Below, in pieces: positions 10,688 through 17,276 of a DNA stretch of 45,883 nt. The notes below the pieces were generated by a model. That model made no database searches and was not told the origin of the DNA. It was given only the letters and a program-made list of their open reading frames with translations. The translations under genes were made by a program, and so were the position numbers. Location: the NCBI GenBank assembly GCA_003602605.1, contig QQRW01000028.1:169129-215011 (forward strand), in the 5' to 3' direction. Position 1 is the first letter of the stretch, and each line of letters opens with the position of its first letter. Source of the stretch: Candidatus Poseidoniales archaeon. GTDB taxonomy: Archaea; Thermoplasmatota; Poseidoniia; Poseidoniales; Poseidoniaceae.

Positions 10688-10723
10688 GCAATGGTTTGAA
10701 AATAACCACCCCTACGGCATATC

Positions 10724-11515
10724 ATGGAACGACTTCACCGCATTGGCTTCGGTTTGCTTGTTCTCCTCATGATGCCGGCACTTTCTGGTTGTCTTGGCTC
10801 CGATGGTACTCTTGGGATTCCAGAACGCAAAGGAATTCCTGGGGGATTGACCCTTGCGTGCTTGGACAGTTCGAAATACACTTCGATGACCGTCGAAATT
10901 GATTATGAGCCGGGTTATCTGCCAGAACCTACGTCAACAGACATGCTAAAACAACGACTTGAATCTGTTTGTGACAAACCTAACGGTATCAATTTTCAAT
11001 TTACGGAGACAGATTTTTCCAACGATGTGACTTGGTCTGCTAATGATGTCCGTAATTTGGGTGACGAAGCCAAGGCTGTCCCACCTCAATCAGGTTCGAC
11101 GCTGACCTGGCAGATCTTATTCCCTGCTGGAACGTACGAAGATACCAGCGTTCTGGGTGTCGCAGTCGATGCTTCGACGGTTGCGATTTTCAAAGACTCT
11201 ATCGACGATGCGGAGAATATATTCCGTAGGCCTTCTGCAGAGAAGATTGAAAACAGTGTTCTAATACATGAGGTCGGACACCTCCTGGGATTAGTCAATT
11301 TGGTGTACACCTCTCCAGCTGACCACGAAGACAGTTCACATCCAGGACACTCAAACAATGAAGATTCCGTCATGTATTGGGCGATTGAATCATCAAGCAT
11401 TGCGAATTTCTTTGACAATGATTTACCAACAGAATTTGACACTGACGATCTCAATGACTTGTCCGGACTCGCAGATGGAAGCATCGAGTGCACTGATCAA
11501 CTCTGGCGACCTTAA
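10724..11515 (+). CDS. Lipoprotein zinc metalloprotease (matrixin-like zincin)
   Basis: The 263-aa protein opens with a signal peptide and a lipobox-like LSGC (Cys at about residue 23), so it is probably a lipid-anchored exported protein. The zinc motif is HEVGHLLGLVN (H182, E183, H186), followed by a Met-turn-like SVMYW (M217). At the usual third-ligand position of metzincins (HExxHxxGxxH/D) there is N192. His residues in DHEDSSHPGHSNN (201, 206, 209) could supply the third ligand, as appears to be the case in matrixin-like relatives with a similar HxxH insertion. It probably cleaves extracellular proteins or peptides, fitting the surface block upstream. Its stop codon overlaps that of the convergent gene on the minus strand (shared TTAA). 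Confidence 0.85.
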   Translation: MERLHRIGFGLLVLLMMPALSGCLGSDGTLGIPERKGIPGGLTLACLDSSKYTSMTVEIDYEPGYLPEPTSTDMLKQRLESVCDKPNGINFQFTETDFSNDVTWSANDVRNLGDEAKAVPPQSGSTLTWQILFPAGTYEDTSVLGVAVDASTVAIFKDSIDDAENIFRRPSAEKIENSVLIHEVGHLLGLVNLVYTSPADHEDSSHPGHSNNEDSVMYWAIESSSIANFFDNDLPTEFDTDDLNDLSGLADGSIECTDQLWRP

Positions 11516-11850
11516 TCCTGTGGCTTGGCTATCAACTGCGTGGCGACTCTCCATGCATCGAAGATTGAATAGAGCCATAAGCCAACCCAAAGTACGATTG
11601 TTAGCGCAAGAGGTATTTGCAAGAGTGACCAGTCGAACGCTTTGCGATGTTGTCGGTTTACATGTTGACCGAGGAACAAAAAAGGTACACTAGCGACCAG
11701 AGCGGTGAAAAGTGGGCGTAAAGTGCCCCACGCACCAACACCAAAAGTGAATTCTTTCCAGATTTCACGAAGGAGTCGAACAGGCCTCAAATTCGAGAGA
11801 CTCTCACTTTCCTCCTCTGGAGTCAATGAAATTTCATCAGCCGAATCCAT
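11512..11850 (-). CDS. Small two-helix membrane protein, unknown function
   Basis: An internal ATG at 11850 is chosen (112 aa, MDSADEISL...) because the longer ORF (start 11919) would run further toward the divergent gene. An acidic N-terminus is followed by two likely membrane helices, around TLRPLFTALVASVPFLFLG and IPLALTIVLWVGLWLYSIF, separated by a basic loop (HVNRQHRK). No family is recognised. The gene converges on the metalloprotease gene and shares 4 bp with it at the stops. The other end is divergent from the Pcp-Nudix gene. Confidence 0.7.
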   Translation of the reverse strand: MDSADEISLTPEEESESLSNLRPVRLLREIWKEFTFGVGAWGTLRPLFTALVASVPFLFLGQHVNRQHRKAFDWSLLQIPLALTIVLWVGLWLYSIFDAWRVATQLIAKPQD

Positions 11851-11943
11851 GCTCCCCACACTACGACGTAGCGGCTCCTGTTTGTCAAGATGACGCAAGA
11901 TGTGAGGCAAGAGAATCAAAAACCCTCACCTCACCGACCATTC

Positions 11944-12981
11944 ATGGCTCGAGTATTGGTTACGGGATTTGAGCCGTTTGGTGACAATTCGAGGAATATC
12001 TCGATGGAGGTTTTGTCACAAATCCCCAAACTTTTGGATTTCATCGACCCATGGACAGATTTACGGGCCAGTGAAATGGAACCAATTCATGCATCGATTG
12101 AGACAAAGATTCTCTCTGTGGATGAAAAGGGAGCCAACATTGTCTCGAACCTTCTTTCATCAGGGGAGACTTGGGATGCTATCGTTCATCTCGGTCTGTG
12201 CGAATCTTGTGAAGTTCCGAAAATCGAAACACGGGCACAAAACAAGATGAGCATGCGGATTCCCGACAACTCAGGCCGCAAGATTTCTGAGGGAAGTTTG
12301 TCACAAGACGGAGATTTGAATGTCTCAGTGCCCGTGGAAACTTGGGTGAAGCAAGGACTTGATGTCGGTTGGGAACTCTCCGTTAATGCTGGCACCTTCG
12401 TATGTAATGAGACATTCTACAGGACACTTCAAACCCTCGAACGTCAAGATATGGCACAGACTCCGTGCCTTTTCATCCACTTACCGGATTTCGAAAACTG
12501 CACACTTGTCGATGCTTCACTTCTCATTCTCGAGATCATTCAGAGAATGTTGTTTCGACCTGTTCTCTCTGTCGTAGGCGGCCTTTTTACTCGCGACGGC
12601 ACTTACCTCATAGCACGGCGTGCCCAACATGAAAAGCATCCTGGGAAGTGGGAGTTTCCTGGTGGGAAAGTCGAGGTCGGTGAATCCTTAGAACAGGCCA
12701 TCGTTCGAGAATTCAATGAAGAACTAAGTTGGAATGTTCGTGCTAGCCCATCAATTGGAATTTGGCATCATTCACTGGAAAAGTTCGATATCGCTTTGAA
12801 CATCCTTCCAGTTGAGTTTACGGGTACGCTGCCAGATGAACACGACAGAAGCGGTTGGACATCACACGATGCGCTGGCTTGGAGATCGATCGACGATGAT
12901 TCTGAACTTGATTGGCTCGGGAATGACGAGGAAGTTGTACTCTGGATGAGAGAAACTGGATATATATCTACACCCAAGTAG
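11944..12981 (+). CDS. Pyroglutamyl peptidase I - Nudix hydrolase fusion
   Basis: The ATG at 11944 is chosen because MARVLVTGFEPFGD is the canonical Pcp (peptidase family C15) start; the longer ORF adds 18 unlikely residues. Residues 1-~205 are Pcp, which removes N-terminal pyroglutamate from peptides. The triad is visible: Glu95 (IETRAQN, equivalent to the family's ERVAxN), Cys154 (NAGTFVCNETFY) and His179 (FIHLP). Residues ~208-345 form a Nudix domain with a complete Nudix box (GGKVEVGESLEQAIVREFNEEL, from about residue 240), in the MutT/8-oxo-dGTPase style (PGKWEFPGGK). There is no stop or frameshift between the halves. Both halves look active. The end overlaps the convergent gene downstream by 14 bp. 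The functional link between the two activities is not known. Confidence 0.92.
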   Translation: MARVLVTGFEPFGDNSRNISMEVLSQIPKLLDFIDPWTDLRASEMEPIHASIETKILSVDEKGANIVSNLLSSGETWDAIVHLGLCESCEVPKIETRAQNKMSMRIPDNSGRKISEGSLSQDGDLNVSVPVETWVKQGLDVGWELSVNAGTFVCNETFYRTLQTLERQDMAQTPCLFIHLPDFENCTLVDASLLILEIIQRMLFRPVLSVVGGLFTRDGTYLIARRAQHEKHPGKWEFPGGKVEVGESLEQAIVREFNEELSWNVRASPSIGIWHHSLEKFDIALNILPVEFTGTLPDEHDRSGWTSHDALAWRSIDDDSELDWLGNDEEVVLWMRETGYISTPK

Positions 12982-13564
12982 CTGCTTCTCCATCCGTTCC
13001 CATTGCATTTTCATCTTTGATGCCTCGTGGGACTGCATCACGCCCCTTGTGCCATGTTGCAGCCTCAATCCAATCACCTAAGTTTTCACCTTCAAGGTGT
13101 ACGGTTATAACTCCTCCAAGTGGATGTTCACCCGGCAGTGGAAAGGCCACTTTTCCAACAATCGCTGCTTGTCGTAGTATGGCAAAATGTGTTTTGGAGC
13201 CATCGAATGAAGCGGTCATGGCATCCAAAGCAGTATCAAGAATACGTTGTTCGTGTAAAAGTTTGAGAAATGTACCTAGCGGCACGCTCTCTGAACTCCA
13301 GACTGCGTCGCTGGCCTGCCCAAGTTTCGGATTTTCCGGATGTGCTGGAATTGGAAAATCAGGGAATATTGCGAGGAGAGATGCTTCGACAAGCTGTGGT
13401 ACATCTGCACCTTGCAGTGTCGTTTCAATGCGAATCTGCAAGTTTTCATTTACGCCGTTTAGACGCAACAGTGGTTCTTGCATGGTCCTGCCAACAGCCT
13501 CTTGCACATGAACATGCCTTTCAAGTTCATTTTCAGGGAACAGGTGAAAGAGGTGAGCATACAC
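12968..13564 (-). CDS. Conserved-looking protein of unknown function
   Basis: The ORF reads from 13654, but the first ~30 codons overlap the divergent glycosyltransferase. A GTG at 13564 gives a 198-aa protein starting (M)YAHLFHLFPENELERHVHV and removes the overlap. No membrane segment, signal or cysteine motif is seen. The composition is that of a folded soluble alpha/beta protein, with stretches such as GVITVHLEGENLGDWIEAATW near the C-terminus. I do not recognise the family. It converges on and overlaps the Pcp-Nudix gene by 14 bp. The start remains uncertain (GTG 13564 versus ATG 13642 or 13654). Confidence 0.6.
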   Translation of the reverse strand: MYAHLFHLFPENELERHVHVQEAVGRTMQEPLLRLNGVNENLQIRIETTLQGADVPQLVEASLLAIFPDFPIPAHPENPKLGQASDAVWSSESVPLGTFLKLLHEQRILDTALDAMTASFDGSKTHFAILRQAAIVGKVAFPLPGEHPLGGVITVHLEGENLGDWIEAATWHKGRDAVPRGIKDENAMGTDGEAATWV

Positions 13565-13572
13565 GGGAGGGT

Positions 13573-14604
13573 ATGGGTGATTCAGGACCGGTGATTGCAA
13601 CCGTTGTGCCAGTTCTGAACGAAGCGTCTTACATCGAAGCATGTCTGAAATCACTTATTGAGCAAAGTCTGTCTCCTGAACAGCATATGGTCCTCGTCTT
13701 TGATGGAGGCTCAACGGATTCGACTCGAAACATCGTCGAGAGAATGATTTTGTTGAGTGAAAATGCAAGTGGACCTCGTATCGAATTGCACGATAATCCC
13801 GGAAGATTTGTTTCTCAAGCAAGAAATTTGGCTCTTGACATTCTTCCGGCCTCTGTTCAATTCATAGTAGAGATGATTGGCCATTCAACTGTCGATCAAG
13901 ACCATCTTGAATTACGACTCAGCGAATGGAAGTTGATACAAGAGGAACATCCGAAACCTCTCGGTGCTGTTGGAGTAAAGGTCTTACCTCGGCAAGGGAA
14001 GCACGGACGTGTAGAATCGTGGATTGAAGGTTGCCTCAAATCACCTTTTGGAAGTGGTAATGGACAATTCGACGGCTTCAACAAGCGTGGCCTTACACAG
14101 GTTCCGGCCTTCGCAATGCATTCACGTGAAGCTGTCGAATCTGTTCAGGGATGGGATGTTGATTTCATCACCAGTCAAGACAGCGACCTATCAATGCGGC
14201 TCCTCAACGCAGGCTTTGTTCTTGCCAGAACACCTTTGACGCATGTTCGTATGGTCAAGCGCTCCAGTTTAGGGAAGTGGTGGAAAATGGGGCATCGATA
14301 TGGTTTTTGGCGAATGAAAATCCTGAGAAAGTATCCAAAACGAACGAGTTTTCGTGAATTTTTGCCTTGGTTTGGGGCTTTGTGCACAGGCACTCTTCTC
14401 GCTCTTCATTCACCGTATTCAGGTGTGCTACCGATATGTTACCTTACGGTTTTATTTCTTGAAGGTCTGCGTAGTGCACTAATTTCTAGACGTTTTTCAT
14501 CGGTTTTTGGTGTGCCTCTCTGTCTCATCATGCTACATTCCAGCTTCTCCGTCGGTCTTCTGGATGGGTTACTTCGGAAAGGCCGCACTCCGAAGGATCG
14601 TTGA
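13573..14604 (+). CDS. ExoA-like family 2 glycosyltransferase
   Basis: The ATG at 13573 (MGDSGPVIATVVPVLNE) is chosen; the ORF upstream of it is a shadow of the minus-strand gene. It is a GT-A fold glycosyltransferase of family 2: PVLNEASYIEACLKSLIEQ near the N-terminus, LVFDGGSTDST around residues 41-51, and the acceptor-side motif SQDSDLSMRLLNAGF near residue 200. A segment with basic patches follows (MVKRSSLGKWWKMGHRYGFWRMKILRKYP), as in ExoA-type succinoglycan transferases, then 2-3 C-terminal membrane helices. It likely transfers a sugar to a lipid-linked or surface glycan at the membrane. Where ExoA-type proteins carry an Asp (RVDxH-like), this one has VEMIGHS, so the metal-binding Asp appears replaced. 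Confidence 0.88.
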   Translation: MGDSGPVIATVVPVLNEASYIEACLKSLIEQSLSPEQHMVLVFDGGSTDSTRNIVERMILLSENASGPRIELHDNPGRFVSQARNLALDILPASVQFIVEMIGHSTVDQDHLELRLSEWKLIQEEHPKPLGAVGVKVLPRQGKHGRVESWIEGCLKSPFGSGNGQFDGFNKRGLTQVPAFAMHSREAVESVQGWDVDFITSQDSDLSMRLLNAGFVLARTPLTHVRMVKRSSLGKWWKMGHRYGFWRMKILRKYPKRTSFREFLPWFGALCTGTLLALHSPYSGVLPICYLTVLFLEGLRSALISRRFSSVFGVPLCLIMLHSSFSVGLLDGLLRKGRTPKDR

Positions 14605-14653
14605 TGCATCCAAGCAACTTATGCCAACATACTTGAGTGAAGTATGAAAGCGC

Positions 14654-15649
14654 ATGTTGTTCACCATGGCGAAAGAGCGTTCAGTCACTGCCCGTGGTGT
14701 TGCGATATTGCCACTCATGCTCATGGGTGCCGTTCACCTGTCGGTCACGCCGCTTCGCCAAATTTTTGAGATTGAGCCACTTTTCATGTACGCGTGGTAT
14801 GGCATTGCAGTGATACTCGGTTTTGTCTTGTTTCGAAAAACACGTACTGTGCGGGATTTTGAGTATCATCGATCTCAAACTATGAAGTCAATGAAAAAGG
14901 TGTATCAGGCTGAAGAAGCAGGTGTTTGGCAAACGAATGTTCAACTAGATGGCAACTTGAGTTCTGAAGGAAAATTAGCATTGCAGAGGCAGGTCGCCAG
15001 TATTGACAAGGAGACGCCGGAACTTGAACTGCATGAAGATGACACGGTCGAAGTTGACCTCTTGCTCGAATCGAAACAAGTTCGCACAGCAAACCGCAGA
15101 GTTTCCGGTGATGAAATGTTTGGGGATGAAAAAGTCCACTCAACAATCGGAGCCAAGCGTAGAGCATCTCCAATGGATGCCTTCCTGGATTTCGTCGGGG
15201 CACTTTTTGGTCGCGGCAATGCTGATGTAATCCGAGAAGAACGACGACAAGCAGCACTTCGTGCGGCCTCGACTGCCGCACCAGTAACCGCACAACGGCC
15301 AGTTGCTCCGATGCGCACCAGTTCAAACAGCGACAGTTCGGAATTGAAAATGACGTCAATGAGCGATGACGGTGGGATTGACTCGGTTGTTACTGAATCG
15401 GGTACAAGTCTTTCAAACACCCAAGAGATGTTAGGGCCAGTTGACACGACGTACGCATGGGATTCAACTCCCGCTCCATCGAATCAGGGAAGTATTGAGG
15501 AGATGGCCATGATGGGCACTGCCCAGTTTTCCAGCGTACCGGTTGCTAATGTTGCACCTCCACCACCATCTGGAAAACGCTGCAGAGGGTGCAGTGCGGT
15601 TATTCCGCCCGGAGAACCGTTCTGCCTTCATTGTGGACTTGACGCCTGA
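14654..15649 (+). CDS. Membrane protein with C-terminal zinc ribbon
   Basis: Two hydrophobic helices lie near the N-terminus (about residues 16-36 and 43-62), followed by a long charged and Ser/Ala/Pro-rich soluble region. At the extreme C-terminus is a zinc ribbon, CRGCSAVIPPGEPFCLHCG. The start could also be the ATG at 14666 (MAKERS). The soluble part is probably cytosolic. No enzymatic motif is seen. dnaJ follows 66 bp downstream on the same strand. The same membrane-plus-zinc-ribbon design occurs in the protein ending at 25461. Confidence 0.8.
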   Translation: MLFTMAKERSVTARGVAILPLMLMGAVHLSVTPLRQIFEIEPLFMYAWYGIAVILGFVLFRKTRTVRDFEYHRSQTMKSMKKVYQAEEAGVWQTNVQLDGNLSSEGKLALQRQVASIDKETPELELHEDDTVEVDLLLESKQVRTANRRVSGDEMFGDEKVHSTIGAKRRASPMDAFLDFVGALFGRGNADVIREERRQAALRAASTAAPVTAQRPVAPMRTSSNSDSSELKMTSMSDDGGIDSVVTESGTSLSNTQEMLGPVDTTYAWDSTPAPSNQGSIEEMAMMGTAQFSSVPVANVAPPPPSGKRCRGCSAVIPPGEPFCLHCGLDA

Positions 15650-15715
15650 ATCGATGAATTTTGAGCGTGATGTTGAAAGAGGACTTCACTTCCCGTAGAC
15701 TTGTTCGGTGAGCAC

Positions 15716-16843
15716 ATGTCAGAGAAACGTGACTATTACGAAGTTCTCGGTGTGGATAAACAAGCAACATCAGCAGAACTCAAGAATGCTTTCCGTAGCC
15801 TTGCTCGCAAGTATCACCCAGATAGAAGTGAAGAAGAGAATGCAGAGGACATGTTCAAGGAAATCCAAGAAGCATATGCAGTTCTCTCCGATGACGAAAA
15901 GCGCGCACAGTACGACCGTTTCGGTCACAACGGCCCGGGCGGTTCACCGTTCGGTGGTTTTGGAGGCGGTGGATTCAATATCAATCTTGAAGACATTCTT
16001 GGTGGTGACTTCTTTTCCAATATATTTGGTGGAGGCGGTAGTGGTTCTCGACGTTCTCGCCGCAGAGGTTCAGACATCCGGATGATTCACACAGTTGATA
16101 TGTTCAAGATCTATGAAGGCAGTACCGAAGAAGTTGAAGTTGACCTTCCAGTCGCATGTACTCTTTGCGATGGGACGGGTGCAAAGGATGGTAAAACTTC
16201 GGAATGCAGTGACTGCAGTGGTCAAGGACGCGTCCGAATGCGACAACAAGTTGGACCATTTGTTCAAGATGTTGTTCGAGAATGCCCCTCATGCGGAGGC
16301 ACTGGTAGTTCAGCTGATGAATCATGTTCTCCGTGCAGGGGCAACGGTAAGGTGACGAAATCGACCACGCTTCGCTTCAATATTCCAGCCGGTGCTGAAG
16401 CAGGCACACGCCTGCGAATGCGTGGCAGAGGAGAACCAGCACCTCAAGGTAGAGGCGAAGATGGGGATTTGTTCATCGAAATTGACATTGAGCCTCACCC
16501 ATGGTTTGAACGGTCCAGTGCAGACCTCATCATGTCTCTGCCGCTCGGTTATTCTGATTTGGTCCTTGGAACAACCGTGACCATTCAACACGTCGACGGA
16601 AAAGACCTGAACATTAAGGTGCCAGCGTATTCCAATTCAGGAGATACCCTCGAAATACGAAAACGTGGTCTACCTCGGAGCAGAGGTAGCGGCCGTGGCG
16701 ATGTCGTTGTTCTCCTAAAATTGCACATGCCGAAAAAGGTTGACAAGAAATCGAAAAAGGCTCTACAGGATTTGAAGTCAGTTCTCGCACCAAAGGATAT
16801 TTTAGAACGCATCAAGGATGATGCCAAGGACCGACGCAACTGA
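15716..16843 (+). CDS. dnaJ: Chaperone DnaJ (Hsp40), type I
   Basis: The ATG at 15716 (MSEKRDYYEVLGV) is chosen over the longer ORF. This 375-aa type I J-protein has the J domain at residues 1-70 with His-Pro-Asp at 34-36 (KYHPDR). A Gly/Phe-rich linker (GGFGGGGFNINLEDILGG) follows, then four CxxCxGxG-type zinc repeats (CTLCDGTG, CSDCSGQG, CPSCGGTG, CSPCRGNG) and the C-terminal substrate-binding/dimerisation domains (RLRMRGRGEPAPQGRGEDGDLFIEI). It stimulates the ATPase of DnaK and delivers unfolded clients. dnaK and grpE are not in the window. The architecture is the bacterial one, as usual for mesophilic euryarchaea. Confidence 0.98.
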   Translation: MSEKRDYYEVLGVDKQATSAELKNAFRSLARKYHPDRSEEENAEDMFKEIQEAYAVLSDDEKRAQYDRFGHNGPGGSPFGGFGGGGFNINLEDILGGDFFSNIFGGGGSGSRRSRRRGSDIRMIHTVDMFKIYEGSTEEVEVDLPVACTLCDGTGAKDGKTSECSDCSGQGRVRMRQQVGPFVQDVVRECPSCGGTGSSADESCSPCRGNGKVTKSTTLRFNIPAGAEAGTRLRMRGRGEPAPQGRGEDGDLFIEIDIEPHPWFERSSADLIMSLPLGYSDLVLGTTVTIQHVDGKDLNIKVPAYSNSGDTLEIRKRGLPRSRGSGRGDVVVLLKLHMPKKVDKKSKKALQDLKSVLAPKDILERIKDDAKDRRN

Positions 16844-16932
16844 TTTAGTGATCATTTTGTCTTCAAAATCCCATTGTTGGATGACATGAATATCGGATAA
16901 GTCTTCATAACCTCCAAACCTTTGGGAGATTC

Positions 16933-17232
16933 ATGTCCGAGAAGCGTGTACTGCGCAAGGTGAAGAAACTAGCTTCTCGAATTCATGACAAAATCGAAGA
17001 AGTTCGTGATGTCATGGAAGACTTGGAAATCGAGTTTGAATTACTCCAAAATCAAATTACAAAACTTGAATCCAAAAAGGGCTCGTCTCGTGAGGAAAAA
17101 ATCAGCAAGAAAAAGTCAACATCGCGCGCCGTTAACGACGCGAAGGATGAATCCGAAGCAGACGATGATGAAGATGATGATCTGCTCGACTTGGAGAACA
17201 CTTCAGTTGTGACCGTTCGTCCTAAGTTCTGA
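16933..17232 (+). CDS. Small coiled-coil protein with acidic tail
   Basis: This 99-aa protein has a basic start (MSEKRVLRKVKKLASRIHDKIEEV), a heptad-like coiled coil (residues ~15-48, VMEDLEIEFELLQNQITKLES), a Lys/Ser-rich linker (EEKISKKKSTSR) and a strongly acidic stretch (ESEADDDEDDDLLDLE). No family is recognised and there is no membrane segment. It stands alone between dnaJ (89 bp upstream) and a convergent exoprotein gene. Confidence 0.7.
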   Translation: MSEKRVLRKVKKLASRIHDKIEEVRDVMEDLEIEFELLQNQITKLESKKGSSREEKISKKKSTSRAVNDAKDESEADDDEDDDLLDLENTSVVTVRPKF

Positions 17233-17276
17233 GCAACGTCAGCTCCTGAATTCAATCCCATGGTTGTTTTAATTTT

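Noticed and set aside
13270-13572. N-terminal 101 codons of the 444-aa track ORF
   Set aside because: They are antisense to the minus-strand gene, do not resemble a GT2 start, and MGDSGPVIATVVPVLNE at 13573 is the natural beginning.
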